A stretch of DNA of 64,000 nucleotides from Rhizobium sp. BK650 (GCF_014195325.1 NZ_JACIBK010000009.1:209543-273542), one strand, 5' to 3'. Counted from the first letter of the stretch, positions 7,929-17,318 are shown. The notes: a model not told the origin generated them from the letters alone. Numbers and translations: made by a program.

Positions 7929-8855
7929 TCAGCTGCGTTTGGGATGATGGCCGAGAATCTGGCGCACGCCATCCTTGGTGAAGGGCTGCGTCAACTGGCT
8001 GAGAAAGTCGGGTGCTATCTGGCCCTTGATGCCGATATCGGTCGAGGATGGCCGGTCGGGATTGAAGTAGGTGCCGAACAGCTGGTCAAAGAGTACGACA
8101 TTCTCGCCGTAATTCGTATTGCCCTCGCTGATATCCTTCGAATGGTGCCAGCGGTGAAGCCTGGGTGTCGAGAAGACGAGGTCGAAAAGACCGGTTCGCA
8201 TGTCTACGTTGCAATGGGTCAGGATGCCGATGAAGGCGGTAACCGCGCCGAGCCACCAGAAAACCTGCAGCGGTGCGCCGAGCAGATAGAGCGGGATCTG
8301 GCTCAGCGCTACCTTAAAGAGCGAATCGATGACATGAAAACGCCCGGTATTAATGACCCAGAGGCGGGTGACACTGTGGTGAAGGGCATGGAAACGCCAG
8401 AAGAACAGCCGCTCATGAGCGATGCGATGCGCCCAATAGAGACCGAGCTCGGCAATGACGACGGCAAGAGAGGCCTGGAAGATCATCGGCCATTCGGAAG
8501 GCCAGAGACTGAACTGCATGGCGGCAATCGGCTGCAGCAGACGCGCGGCCAGCATCGGGAAGATCACCCCGGCAAGTGCTGCAAGCTCGACCAGTCCCTT
8601 CGTCAAAATCGTATGGGCAATATCGTTGGCCGTTTCGCCATCCGACTGCAACCAGCTCTGTTCATAGGGAATGATGCGCTCGAGCAGGAAGAGCAGAGAC
8701 ACCGCACCCGCATAGACGGCCCCGAATGCAACCATGGGATAATGGCCGGAAAAGGCGAAATGCGCCCCGGTCAGGCCTGAGAAAAACACCAGCGGCCAGG
8801 ACAGGATGGCAAGCGCACTTTTAACGGCTGCGACGGCTTTCGGCATCGATGTCAT
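7929..8855 (-). CDS. Fatty acid hydroxylase / sterol desaturase family membrane protein
   Basis: A 308-residue multi-spanning membrane protein with the histidine clusters of di-iron membrane hydroxylases: HRIAH, HALHHS and HRWHH, plus NYGENVVLFDQLFGTYF near the end. Such enzymes hydroxylate or desaturate lipids or carotenoids in the inner membrane. In bacteria the substrate is rarely known, and none can be assigned here. It stands alone on the minus strand, upstream of the LacI gene, with 86 bases between them. Confidence 0.85.
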   Translation of the reverse strand: MTSMPKAVAAVKSALAILSWPLVFFSGLTGAHFAFSGHYPMVAFGAVYAGAVSLLFLLERIIPYEQSWLQSDGETANDIAHTILTKGLVELAALAGVIFPMLAARLLQPIAAMQFSLWPSEWPMIFQASLAVVIAELGLYWAHRIAHERLFFWRFHALHHSVTRLWVINTGRFHVIDSLFKVALSQIPLYLLGAPLQVFWWLGAVTAFIGILTHCNVDMRTGLFDLVFSTPRLHRWHHSKDISEGNTNYGENVVLFDQLFGTYFNPDRPSSTDIGIKGQIAPDFLSQLTQPFTKDGVRQILGHHPKRS

Positions 8856-9185
8856 GTCCCCTCAAGAGCTCGCCGGGCTTGAAGCCAATTGCCATTCTTG
8901 CCAAATCGCCCGTAGCCGTCGCTGTACGGAACGATCCGGTAGGCACTCGGCCCGGCATTTGCGCCAGTCATGCCATTGATCAGAACGATCGGCAATCGCT
9001 TGCGTCACCCGCCTCGTGGAACGGCGCAGTCAAGCTGTGGATGGAGGATTGCAGGGGCGCGGAGCTGTCGATTTTTTGCTTCCGACACGACTGTCCCCAG
9101 TCGAGGAAGGTTCTACAAAGTTTGAGTTGACCGCTTTCGATGGTGAGGCGACAGTTGCAACCAACGACAAGGCGGAGGAAATACA
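8856..9185. other. Intergenic stretch, no gene recognised
   Basis: Divergent region between the hydroxylase and the small gene at 9186. A ribosome site (GGCGGAGGAA) lies just before 9186. I see no coding sequence, clear promoter boxes or large inverted repeat. Confidence 0.5.
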
Positions 9186-9491
9186 ATGGTCGAGCGCGAC
9201 GGCTGGCGCAACATGGCGAGCGCACCGAAAGACGGTAGTCGAATTCTGGTCACGATCCGCGCGTCCGAACAAGGGCCGGCAGAAGTTGACCTCGCCTATT
9301 GGTCGAACGGCGATCAATTCGGGGCAGAAGGCTGGCGCGCCTCCGATTCCTCGCCCGGCCACATCATCGAATATGCCGAGCCGGAATTGAAGTGCTGGAT
9401 GCCGATGCCTTCAGCCAATCTCAGTCGCGGCTCGATGCCCTCTCCCTGGGAAGGCGAGGACGCCCAGCAGCTCGATGGTTCAGGGATTTGA
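9186..9491 (+). CDS. Small protein with a DUF551-like N-terminal motif
   Basis: A 101-residue protein opening with DGWRNMASAPKDGSRILVTI, the short W-x-x-M-x-S-A-P-x-D-G-x-x-I-L pattern found in many small phage-derived and bacterial proteins of unknown role, and ending around KCWMPMP, the usual close of that fold. The last 25 residues are likely disordered. A good ribosome site (GGCGGAGGAAATACA) supports the start. Function unknown. Confidence 0.65.
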   Translation: MVERDGWRNMASAPKDGSRILVTIRASEQGPAEVDLAYWSNGDQFGAEGWRASDSSPGHIIEYAEPELKCWMPMPSANLSRGSMPSPWEGEDAQQLDGSGI

Positions 9492-9888
9492 AATTCGCGC
9501 CCGCGTCGCGACGATCCGATCGTGCGGCGGATGGCGAGATACCGTCGAGTCTGCAGCCGAAAGAGTGCCAGCGGCGTGCTGGCGTCAGCTTGTTGACCTG
9601 CTCGCGCAGTTCCGGATAGGCGTCTCAGTTGCATATCCTCTAATGGATTGCCACCATCCCATCGACAGCAATCGATCAGTAGCTATGGGATCTGGCCGGC
9701 CAGATTTTGCGGGCAACGACATTTGGAGAATGCCCGCTTCTCCGGACCATAGCCGCGCCCCATCTTTGTGGGCGAAGGGGACTGACGCTCCTAACCCACG
9801 CATTCGTGTCTTGAGACTGTCGCCCGCCTTTGCCAGATTGCCGGCCGCAGCCTTTGCGCTGCTTCAATAAAATCAAAGGGATTGCTTG
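9492..9888. other. Intergenic stretch, no gene recognised
   Basis: About 400 bases with an open frame on the plus strand (9475-9870) that shows no domain or sensible start, and part of a long antisense frame. I find no supported gene. The ribosome site AAAGGG before the hydrolase ATG (9889) is the only signal I can name. Confidence 0.4.
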
Positions 9889-10662
9889 ATGAAACGCAAT
9901 ATTGAAATCACGACGGCTGACGGCATTGCCAAGGCGTCGTTTTTCCGCCCCGACGGCAGCGAGGGCAAAACCTTGCCCGGCGTTCTCTATTACATGGACG
10001 CGCTCGGTCCGCGGGAGGCGACCGACATGATGGGGGAGCGTCTGGCGGCTGCCGGCTATGTCGTCCTGATGCCCGATCTCTTCTATCGTTTCGGCGCCTA
10101 CGGCCCCTTCGACGGTTCCTCTTTCGGCAACGAGACATCGCGCGCCGAGATCATGAAGATGATCCGGGAAACGACGCAAGAAATGACGAAGAAGGACAGC
10201 AGTGCCTTCCTCGACGCCCTTGAGTCCGAAGGCGTTTCCGGCCCGGTCGGCGTCGTCGGCTATTGCATGGGCGGCGGACGAGCGCTGACGGCGGCTGCCA
10301 CCTACGCCGACAGGATTGCCGCCGCCGCGAGCTTCCATGGCGGCAACCTCGCAAGCGAAGCGCCCGACAGCCCGCATCGCCTTGCGGGCCACATAAAGGC
10401 GCGCGTCTATGTCGGCGTTGCCGGCGTCGATGGCAGTTTTCCGCCCGAACAGTCGGCTCGCCTCGCCGAGGCGCTGCGCACCGGCGGCGTCGATCACATC
10501 ATCGAGAACTATGTCGGCATGTCGCACGGCTGGACCGTTCCCGATCGTGGCGAGATCTATAGCGAAAAGGGTTCCGAGCGGCACTGGAAGCGGCTGCTCG
10601 AACTTTTTTCGGAAACGCTTAAAGCGCCGGACGCCCATTCGCGGGTACAGGGTGCGCGTTAG
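9889..10662 (+). CDS. Dienelactone hydrolase family protein
   Basis: A 257-residue alpha/beta hydrolase. The nucleophile elbow is GYCMGGG with Cys126, as in dienelactone hydrolases, with a candidate Asp181 (GVAGVDGSF) and His213 (MSHGW) completing the triad. No signal peptide. I start at ATG 9889 rather than the TTG three bases before. Dienelactone hydrolases open the lactone in chlorocatechol breakdown, but many genomic relatives act on other esters; no aromatic-degradation genes are nearby, so the substrate is open. Confidence 0.85.
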   Translation: MKRNIEITTADGIAKASFFRPDGSEGKTLPGVLYYMDALGPREATDMMGERLAAAGYVVLMPDLFYRFGAYGPFDGSSFGNETSRAEIMKMIRETTQEMTKKDSSAFLDALESEGVSGPVGVVGYCMGGGRALTAAATYADRIAAAASFHGGNLASEAPDSPHRLAGHIKARVYVGVAGVDGSFPPEQSARLAEALRTGGVDHIIENYVGMSHGWTVPDRGEIYSEKGSERHWKRLLELFSETLKAPDAHSRVQGAR

Positions 10663-10797
10663 ATCTATCGGTCTTGCCCATAACGTGCTGGAACAACAGG
10701 TCGAGTTGTCCCGTTGCCTGGCAATTATCCACTTGGCCATCAGTTTGCCACGATGCGCCCTACCCTCGCGGATGTTTGCCCCAACGAGATTGGATTG

Positions 10798-11151
10798 ATG
10801 ATCAACTTTACGAAATCCGCCTTCGGCATCTTGCTTGCCCTTAGCACTGTGGCCTCCACTTCGAGCATCGCGTCCGCGCAATATTACGAGGATTACGGCA
10901 GAGGCCCGCCGCCTCGTTTTAAAGCTGAAAGGGATTGGGGTCGGCCGCCCCCACCGCGCCCTGGCTGGGGCCGGCCGCCGGGTGGCGGCTGCGATCCTCG
11001 ATGGGCCGAGGACAAGGCACGAGATTTTGGCTTCCGCCGCGCCCGTGTCGTTGGCGTCACTCCGCGCCGCGTCATCGTTCAGGGCTGGACGCGACGTGGC
11101 CCTGACGAGATCAGCTTTGCCAACATCCGCGGCTGCCCTACCCTCCGGTAG
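10798..11151 (+). CDS. Small secreted Pro/Gly/Arg-rich protein
   Basis: A 117-residue protein with an N-terminal signal peptide (MINFTKSAFGILLALSTVAS, then SSIASA) and a segment rich in Pro, Gly and Arg (RGPPPRFKAERDWGRPPPPR). The C-terminal part, CDPRWAEDKARDFGFRRARVVGVTPRRVIVQGW, resembles small exported proteins common in rhizobia and has two Cys that could form a disulfide. I chose ATG 10798, not the upstream in-frame start, because it begins the signal peptide. Function unknown. Confidence 0.7.
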   Translation: MINFTKSAFGILLALSTVASTSSIASAQYYEDYGRGPPPRFKAERDWGRPPPPRPGWGRPPGGGCDPRWAEDKARDFGFRRARVVGVTPRRVIVQGWTRRGPDEISFANIRGCPTLR

Positions 11152-11267
11152 GGGCAGTCTACCGATAAGAACGCCCTCGGTCGGAAACACCGACCGGGGG
11201 TCGAAGGAGCGACTGTGACCAAACACCGCTGACGGTTCGGCAGCATTGCCCCTCATCCATTGCTCTG

Positions 11268-12146
11268 TCACGCTGCATTGATGCGGGCATTCCTCAAATC
11301 CCTAGCGGGCGGTGCTCCAAATTGACGGGCATATTCTCTTGAGAACTGCGTGATGCTTTCGTAACCGACCGCATAGGCCGCAGAACTTGCCGGCAACCCT
11401 TCATGGACCATTTTCCGGCGCGCCTCGATCAGACGGAGCTGTTTTTGGAACTGAAGTGGCGAGAGCGTGGTCACAGCCCGGAAGTGCTCGTGGAACGACG
11501 ACAGGCTCATTCCGGCCGCCTCCGCAAGCTCATGTACCCTCAAGGGTCGTGCGAACCCGTCGCGAATAAGAGCGACCGCACGCGCGACCCGTCCCGCATG
11601 ACTGTCCATCTGACCGAGCGCGCGGATTGCGGCGCCGTGTTTGCCCATCATCAGCCAGAAGTGCATTTCCCTCAGATGTTGCTTTACCAGAACCGAAAGC
11701 GCCGATGGCCGATCGATCAACGCCATCAATCTCGCGGCAATGTCGGCCACTTCGATTTGCGTCGGATCGACATTGACAGGCAGTGTACCCGCCGAACCCG
11801 ACGCGCCAATTTCCCTGTTCAGCTCGCGGATCATCGCAAGATCCAGTTCAAGCACCAGGGAATAGTAGGGCGCGGCGCGGCTGGCGCTTGTGATTTGGCT
11901 AACGGTCGGGACATCGGCTGAGATGAGCAAACTCTCCCCTGCCCCGAAATCATAAGTGGTCGAGCCGATGCTCACCCTCTTGCGTCCCTGCAGAACCAGC
12001 GCCACCAGCGGCCTGTTGATGGCGAACTGGAGCTCGCTAGGCGCCGTGGCTCGGATCGCAGTCAGTCCGGCGATCGGAGTGGACGCAGCTCCGAAGCGGT
12101 CCACATGTGCGTCCGCATGGCGCCGGACGGTTTCAAGCAGGTTCAT
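11268..12146 (-). CDS. AraC family regulator with AraC_N domain
   Basis: A 292-residue regulator. The N-terminal half is a cupin-like AraC_N sensor (LQFAINRPLVALVLQGRKRV) and the C-terminal half is the double helix-turn-helix (VHELAEAAGMSLSSFHEHFRAV and SSAAYAVGYESITQFSREYARQFG). ATG 12146 is preferred to TTG 12161. It is divergent from the SDR gene at 12354, a pairing seen for AraC activators of aldehyde or quinone-responsive oxidoreductases. Direct repeats and a palindrome in the shared spacer are likely its binding sites. Confidence 0.87.
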   Translation of the reverse strand: MNLLETVRRHADAHVDRFGAASTPIAGLTAIRATAPSELQFAINRPLVALVLQGRKRVSIGSTTYDFGAGESLLISADVPTVSQITSASRAAPYYSLVLELDLAMIRELNREIGASGSAGTLPVNVDPTQIEVADIAARLMALIDRPSALSVLVKQHLREMHFWLMMGKHGAAIRALGQMDSHAGRVARAVALIRDGFARPLRVHELAEAAGMSLSSFHEHFRAVTTLSPLQFQKQLRLIEARRKMVHEGLPASSAAYAVGYESITQFSREYARQFGAPPARDLRNARINAA

Positions 12147-12176
12147 AAGGGTACGCCCCAAAGAGAAACGGGCAAT

Positions 12177-12191
12177 TTGAGTTCAACTCAA
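12177..12191. promoter_or_regulatory. 15-bp palindrome upstream of the AraC gene
   Basis: TTGAGTTCAACTCAA has 7-bp arms around a central C. It lies about 30 bases upstream of the AraC gene start, a good position for autoregulation. The binding protein is not known from sequence. Confidence 0.4.
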
Positions 12192-12264
12192 CGGCGCCAA
12201 AATACCTTCAAACGAAACAAAATTGCAATATCGAGAACCTGCTGTCCAAACCTCTTTCGGACAA

Positions 12265-12303
12265 TTAGGCAATTCGCTTGGAAAAATAGGCAACCGTATT
12301 GAC
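12265..12303 (+). promoter_or_regulatory. Direct repeats and -35 box of the SDR gene
   Basis: TAGGCAA occurs at 12265-12271 and again at 12286-12292, 21 bp apart (two helical turns, same face). Five bases downstream is a -35-like TTGACG (12298-12303), with no good -10 at the right distance. Direct half-sites abutting a weak promoter are typical of AraC-type activation. Activation of the SDR gene by the divergent regulator is inference. Confidence 0.45.
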
Positions 12304-12353
12304 GTTTTCAGGTGCAGTTTGGCGTCATTGGTTCGAAACAAAGGAGTTGACCC

Positions 12354-13109
12354 ATGACGACGATATCACTTGTAACAGGCGCTAGCCGCGGACTTGGTCG
12401 CAACACGGCTATCAGCATCGCAAAGCATGGCGGCGACGTCATCCTCACCTATCGCAGCGGCGTGGACGAGGCAAAGGCGGTCGTCGCTGAGATCGAAGCC
12501 CTTGGTCGAAAAGCTGTCGCGCTTCAGCTCGATGTCGGATCGACCTCCGCATTCCCTGCTTTCGCAGAAAGCGTTCGTTCGGTCTTGAGCGAAAAATGGG
12601 CGAGGACGACCTTCGATCATCTCATTAACAACGCGGGCCACGGCGAGATGGCAGCTTTTGCCGAGACGACCGAAGCGCAGTTCGATGATCTCTTCAACGT
12701 CCACGTCAAGGGCGTCTTCTTTCTGACGCAGGCGCTGCTGCCGCTCATTATGGACGGTGGACGCATCATTAACTTCTCCTCCGGCCTGACACGCGTCTCC
12801 TATCCCGGCTTCTCAGCTTACTCGGCGGCAAAGGGCGCCGTGGAAATCCTGACCCTTTACCTCGCCAAGGAGCTCGGCAGCCGTGGGATCACCGCAAACA
12901 CGGTTGCTCCTGGCGCGATTGCGACGGACTTCTTAGGTGGCGCGGTACGCGACACACCAGCCTATAAGGAGGCCTTCGCCAAAATGATTGCCCTTGGTCG
13001 CGTCGGACTGCCCGACGATATCGGTCCGATGATTGCGAGCCTCGTTGGCCCGGACAACGGGTGGGTAACGGCGCAGCGCATCGAGGTCTCCGGAGGCCAG
13101 AACATCTGA
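12354..13109 (+). CDS. SDR family oxidoreductase
   Basis: A 251-residue classical short-chain dehydrogenase/reductase: cofactor motif TGASRGLG (8-15), NNAG, the active-site serine in INFSSGLTR and the catalytic YSAAK. The start has a clear AAAGGAG ribosome site. Cofactor and substrate are not evident; the TYRSG segment after strand 2 carries an Arg, which would favour NADPH. Likely controlled by the divergent AraC regulator. Confidence 0.87.
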   Translation: MTTISLVTGASRGLGRNTAISIAKHGGDVILTYRSGVDEAKAVVAEIEALGRKAVALQLDVGSTSAFPAFAESVRSVLSEKWARTTFDHLINNAGHGEMAAFAETTEAQFDDLFNVHVKGVFFLTQALLPLIMDGGRIINFSSGLTRVSYPGFSAYSAAKGAVEILTLYLAKELGSRGITANTVAPGAIATDFLGGAVRDTPAYKEAFAKMIALGRVGLPDDIGPMIASLVGPDNGWVTAQRIEVSGGQNI

Positions 13110-13293
13110 TCATCGCCATCCGATAGCGCCGCTTAAACTTGACGGGAGGAGACCTCGTTCCCTCTCCTCTCGATCGCCTGCTTTCTCTAACTCAGCGATT
13201 TAGCGATTGCCGCGATCGCGACACGCGGCGAACGAACCAGCGCATCGCCAAAGGCGCCGAAGGAACTTTTTCGTCCGTCGTTATTTAATCAGC

Positions 13294-14271
13294 ATGATCA
13301 AGTCCATGCTCGCCAGCGGCTTCCTATCGCTTGCAATCTGTGGGGTCGGCAACGCCCAGCAGCTTGACGCCGAGATCGTTAACAACGCACCGATCACAGA
13401 CATCTCTCCCGTTCCTCCGACCGAAAGATCGAAGACACCAGATCCGGCAATCATCCATCTTCAGGTTTTGCTTGACCGCGCAGGCTCGTCACCCGGCGTG
13501 ATCGACGGCTTTTATGGCGAAAACGTCCTCAAGGCGATTGCCGGCTTCGAGGTCATGCGGGGCCTTCCGGTCGACGGAAAACCCGATCCGCAGATGATTT
13601 CTCTGCTGCAGGACGACAAACAGGTGATCGGCCCTTATATCATTGCGCCGGACGATGCCGCTGATCTCGTCGCGGCAATCCCGAGAGACTATGCCAAGCA
13701 AGCCAAGATGAGACGTCTTGGCTACACGAGCGTCGCCGAGCGGCTGTCTGAGCGCTTTCATATGGACATCGACCTGTTGAGGGCACTGAACCCACATGCC
13801 CAATTCTCCCCAGGCGAAACAATTGCGGTTGCGGTCGTTGGCGCGCCACGGACGGGGAAGGTCAAGCGCATCGAGGCCCGCAGGAAGAGCGGCGAGGTCC
13901 TGGCCTTTGCAGACGACGGTTCTATTCTTGCAGTTTATCCAGCGACTATCGGGAGCGAGGACAATCCCTCACCGACGGGTCAGCACAAGGTCAACGGCGT
14001 CGCACGGAATCCGAAATACGTCTACAATCCCAAGATCAATTTTCAGCAGGGCCATAATAAGAAGCCACTAACGCTGCCAAGTGGCCCTAACAACCCCGTC
14101 GGCACGGTCTGGATAGACCTCTCAGAGCCGACTTACGGCATTCACGGAACACCGGAACCTTCGCTGATCGACAAGGCTGGCTCACATGGCTGCGTGCGGC
14201 TGACCAATTGGGATGTCGAGGAACTTGCTGGCATGGTGAAGCACGGAGTCATCGTCGACTTCGTTGAATAG
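13294..14271 (+). CDS. L,D-transpeptidase (YkuD) with peptidoglycan-binding domain
   Basis: A 325-residue exported protein. Order: signal peptide (1-21, cut near GNAQQ); peptidoglycan-binding_1-like domain about 54-105 (LQVLLDRAGSSPGVIDGFYG); a LysM-like stretch about 145-183 (SVAERLSERFHMDIDLLRALNP); YkuD catalytic domain about 193-322. The active site is HGTPEP...SHGCVRLTN with Cys300. It would form 3-3 peptidoglycan cross-links or attach proteins in the periplasm. ATG 13294 is chosen because the upstream in-frame start adds an Arg-rich stretch before the signal peptide. Confidence 0.88.
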   Translation: MIKSMLASGFLSLAICGVGNAQQLDAEIVNNAPITDISPVPPTERSKTPDPAIIHLQVLLDRAGSSPGVIDGFYGENVLKAIAGFEVMRGLPVDGKPDPQMISLLQDDKQVIGPYIIAPDDAADLVAAIPRDYAKQAKMRRLGYTSVAERLSERFHMDIDLLRALNPHAQFSPGETIAVAVVGAPRTGKVKRIEARRKSGEVLAFADDGSILAVYPATIGSEDNPSPTGQHKVNGVARNPKYVYNPKINFQQGHNKKPLTLPSGPNNPVGTVWIDLSEPTYGIHGTPEPSLIDKAGSHGCVRLTNWDVEELAGMVKHGVIVDFVE

Positions 14272-14589
14272 CCGATGCTCCGTCCGACCGCAGCGATGGC
14301 CGCGGATCATGCCGCGCCGGGCGTCCGGTACGGGCGACCGCCATCAGTGCCCTGTTCGCAGCCGCGGCGGGCAAGCGCAGCGACATGACGTGCTGCAGCG
14401 CAGCAAGAAGCCGACAGCCACCTCGCAGTCGAAGGTGCCAGCAAGTTCGCCTCCAGCGTCGACCCGCTCGAACCTCCCGGGAGCTGGTTGACGGCCTGCG
14501 GACAGCCCAGCCCGCTCGGTCACCAGTGCGGCCTGACCGGCCGACAATGACGCCGATGCAGGAACGGCTGGATATTCGAAGCGGAACGG
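14272..14589. other. Intergenic stretch, no gene recognised
   Basis: GC-rich spacer between convergent genes. Frames are open on both strands, but they read as low-complexity Arg/Ser/Pro sequence without domains. I see nothing supportable here. Confidence 0.45.
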
Positions 14590-14616
14590 AAAAAAGGCCC
14601 CGACGCAAAACCGGGC
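14590..14616 (-). terminator. Rho-independent terminator of the CapD/FlaA1-type gene
   Basis: Read on the minus strand just after the stop of the 14622-16634 gene, GCCCG and CGGGGC pair around a short loop (one bulged base), followed by a run of six T. Standard intrinsic terminator. Confidence 0.6.
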
Positions 14617-14621
14617 TTAGA

Positions 14622-16634
14622 TCACGCCGCCGTATTGGCCTCGACAGTACTTAGGGCGAGATCGGTCACCTCGCCAGTCGAGGCATAGCCGGAGACGAGT
14701 TCGGCGAGCATCAGGCGGGCGGCCGGTATGTCGTTGCGGTCGAGCGCTGCATCGAGAACCCTAAGCCGCTTGGAAAGCTCCGGCCAGGAGAGGAAATCCT
14801 CACGCGCCTTCATGATGCGCGGATGCTCGGTCGTCTCCGGATTATCGCCGATCAGCAGTTCCTCATAGAGCTTTTCACCCGGGCGCAGGCCCGTGATCGA
14901 GAGCTCGATATCCCCTTCGGGATTGTCATCGCTGCGCAGCGTCAGGCCGGAAAGATCGATCATCCGGCGGGCGAGATCGGCAATGCGCACCGGCTCGCCC
15001 ATGTCGAGCAGGAAGACATCGCCGCCATCGGCCATGGCGCCAGCCTGGATGACGAGCTGCGAGGCTTCCGAAATCGTCATGAAATATCGGGTGATGTCGG
15101 GATGGGTCAGCGTCACCGGGCCGCCGTCTCTGATCTGCTGGCGAAACAGCGGCACCACGGAACCGGAGGATCCGAGTACGTTGCCGAAGCGGACCATGGA
15201 GAAGTTGGTGCGCACGTGGTCGCCTGTACGCTGCTCGGAGGCGAGCGCCTGCAAAACCATTTCGGCAAGCCGCTTGCTGGCGCCCATGACATTGGTCGGG
15301 CGAACAGCTTTGTCGGTGCTGATCAAAACGAAATTCGACACGCCATATTTTTCAGCCGCCTGCGCTGTTATCAGTGTGCCCATGACATTATTCTTGATGC
15401 CTTCGACGGCATTCTGCTCGACGAGCGGCACATGCTTATAGGCTGCCGCATGATAGAGCGCCTGCGGGCGCCAACTCATGATGATGTGCTCCATGCGGTC
15501 CCGGTCGCGCACCGAACAGAGGATCGGCACGATCTGCACAGTCTGCCGCTCGTAAACTTCCGACAGCTTCTGCAGCTCCCCATGGATCGCATAGAGGGCA
15601 AATTCGTTCTGCTCGACGAGGATGAGGTGCGTCGGACCGCTGCGCAGGATCTGGCGGCAAAGCTCACTGCCGATCGAACCGCCGGCGCCCGTCACCATTA
15701 CCACCTTGCCGAGGGTGGCCTTATCGAGCAGCTCCTGGCGCGGCGCCACGGCCTCACGGCCGAGCAGGTCTTCGATTTCGAGTTCGCGGATATCCGAAAC
15801 GGCGATACGACCCTGCGCGAGTGCCGTCATATCCGGCAGCGTGCGGACGTTCACACGCGACTTGCGGATTTCTTCGAGGATCTCATTGCGGCGCTGGCGC
15901 GATGCCGACGGCAGAGCCAGAAGCACGTCGCGGACATTTAGTGTTTGGACGAGCGCCGGCAGATCCGAGGGATCATAGATCCGCAGACCGCCCATGATAC
16001 CGCCTTTGAGCTTCGGGTCGTCGTCAAGATACCCGACGACATTGAGTTCGGTGCTGTTCGTCAGCGCTGCGGCAAGCTGGCGGCCGGAACTGCCCGCGCC
16101 ATAGATCAGCACCTTTGCCATTGCGCCCTTGTGCAGGATGCGCTGGTAGGTATCGCCCAGCCAATAACGGATGCCGAGACGGGAAAGGCCGATTGCGATC
16201 AACAGCAGGAACGGCTGCAGGATGCCGACCGTCCGCGGGATGCCAGGAACGCTGAGCGCGGTGAAGATCGTGGCAAAGGCAACGCCATAGATCGCGATCG
16301 CCTTTAGCACCGCCAGGAAAGCGGCAATTCCGGCATAGCGGAAGATCGCCCGGTACATGCCCATCACGATGAAGATCGGCAGCGCCAGACACAGCGACAC
16401 CAGAACCGCAAGCCACTGCACACCCGTCAGCACTGTCCATTCATTGAGACGGAAACAATAGGCAAGCCAGATGGTGAGAATGCAGAAGCTGGAATCGACG
16501 ATGAGCGCAAGAATACGCTTGGCCGGACGCGGCATCGCCAAGAGCGGCCCGACCAGTGCCTGCATCGACATCCAGGACCGGCTGGCCTTTGATCCGTCAG
16601 TTGAAGGATCATCATGCATATTTATAGTGCCCAC
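14622..16634 (-). CDS. Membrane nucleotide-sugar epimerase/dehydratase, CapD/FlaA1 family
   Basis: A 670-residue protein. Residues about 40-165 form four to five membrane helices, followed by a first Rossmann region (IYGAGSSGRQL, 177-187) and then the polysaccharide-biosynthesis domain with TGAGGSIGSEL (315-325), AAYKHVPLVE, STDKAVRPTNVMGASKR and GLRPGEKLYEELL. The family makes 4,6-dehydratase or C5/C3-epimerase products of UDP-GlcNAc-type sugars for surface polysaccharides. Start is GTG 16634 or ATG 16619; the ribosome site does not decide. The sugar transferase gene lies directly upstream on the same strand, 102 bases away. Confidence 0.9.
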   Translation of the reverse strand: MGTINMHDDPSTDGSKASRSWMSMQALVGPLLAMPRPAKRILALIVDSSFCILTIWLAYCFRLNEWTVLTGVQWLAVLVSLCLALPIFIVMGMYRAIFRYAGIAAFLAVLKAIAIYGVAFATIFTALSVPGIPRTVGILQPFLLLIAIGLSRLGIRYWLGDTYQRILHKGAMAKVLIYGAGSSGRQLAAALTNSTELNVVGYLDDDPKLKGGIMGGLRIYDPSDLPALVQTLNVRDVLLALPSASRQRRNEILEEIRKSRVNVRTLPDMTALAQGRIAVSDIRELEIEDLLGREAVAPRQELLDKATLGKVVMVTGAGGSIGSELCRQILRSGPTHLILVEQNEFALYAIHGELQKLSEVYERQTVQIVPILCSVRDRDRMEHIIMSWRPQALYHAAAYKHVPLVEQNAVEGIKNNVMGTLITAQAAEKYGVSNFVLISTDKAVRPTNVMGASKRLAEMVLQALASEQRTGDHVRTNFSMVRFGNVLGSSGSVVPLFRQQIRDGGPVTLTHPDITRYFMTISEASQLVIQAGAMADGGDVFLLDMGEPVRIADLARRMIDLSGLTLRSDDNPEGDIELSITGLRPGEKLYEELLIGDNPETTEHPRIMKAREDFLSWPELSKRLRVLDAALDRNDIPAARLMLAELVSGYASTGEVTDLALSTVEANTAA

Positions 16635-16736
16635 CCATTATTCCAGCCTGACTTCTTCTTGTCTTTTTCAATCTCAAGTGCAACCGAATAATCATGGGTC
16701 GCGTATCCAACCTGTTTATAACCATGGGTAGTGACC

Positions 16737-17318
16737 TCAATGGGTTATGCCCTTGCTGCCCAGCACCTTGCCGACCGTCATCGCAAGAATCCTCATATCC
16801 ATGAAGAAAGAGCGGCGCTTGAGATAATCAACGTCGAACTTCACCTTCTCCGGGATAGGCAGCTCGTCACGGCCATTGACCTGCGCCCAGCCGGTCAATC
16901 CCGGCAGCAGCGCATCGACGCCTTCGGCCGTGCGCAGCGCGATCAAATCGTCCTGGTTATAGAGCGCCGGTCGCGGGCCGACAAAGCTCATGTCGCCCTT
17001 GAGGATACACCAGAGCTGCGGCAGTTCATCAAGGCTCGACTTGCGCAGAAAGCCGCCGATCGGCGTTAGATAACGGGAGGGATCGTCGAGCAGATGCGTG
17101 GCGACCGTCGGCGTGTCGATCCGCATGCTGCGAAATTTCGGCATCCGGAAGATCTTGTTGCGCCGCCCCACCCGGTTCGACCAGTAAAGCGCAGGTCCGG
17201 GTGAGGTCAGACGGACGCAGAGCGCCACGACCCCGATCGGAATGATCAGGATCAGAGATGCCACCAAAGCCAGGAATAGATCCACTGCACGCTTCACGAC
17301 TGCTCTCGCCCTTCCCAT
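16737..17318 (-). CDS. Undecaprenyl-phosphate sugar transferase (WcaJ/ExoY type)
   Basis: A 193-residue bacterial sugar transferase. One N-terminal membrane helix (AVDLFLALVASLILIIPIGVVAL) is followed by the catalytic region: KFRSMRIDTP, RKSSLDELPQLWCILKGDMSFVGPRPAL and LPGLTGWAQVNGRD. It transfers the first sugar phosphate to undecaprenyl phosphate on the inner membrane face. The short single-helix form is the ExoY type. ATG 17318 fits better than TTG 17366. Together with the CapD/FlaA1-type gene it forms a mini polysaccharide unit; glycosyltransferases are not adjacent. Confidence 0.9.
   Translation of the reverse strand: MGRARAVVKRAVDLFLALVASLILIIPIGVVALCVRLTSPGPALYWSNRVGRRNKIFRMPKFRSMRIDTPTVATHLLDDPSRYLTPIGGFLRKSSLDELPQLWCILKGDMSFVGPRPALYNQDDLIALRTAEGVDALLPGLTGWAQVNGRDELPIPEKVKFDVDYLKRRSFFMDMRILAMTVGKVLGSKGITH

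Noticed and set aside
9676..11271. 531-residue open frame on the minus strand
   Set aside because: It runs antisense through the dienelactone hydrolase and the small secreted protein, both with good motifs and starts; its sequence shows no domain.
14272..14589. Degenerate gene between the L,D-transpeptidase and polysaccharide genes
   Set aside because: Translated pieces gave no recognisable family in any frame.
14823..15941. 372-residue plus-strand open frame
   Set aside because: Antisense to the CapD/FlaA1-type enzyme; no recognisable protein pattern.
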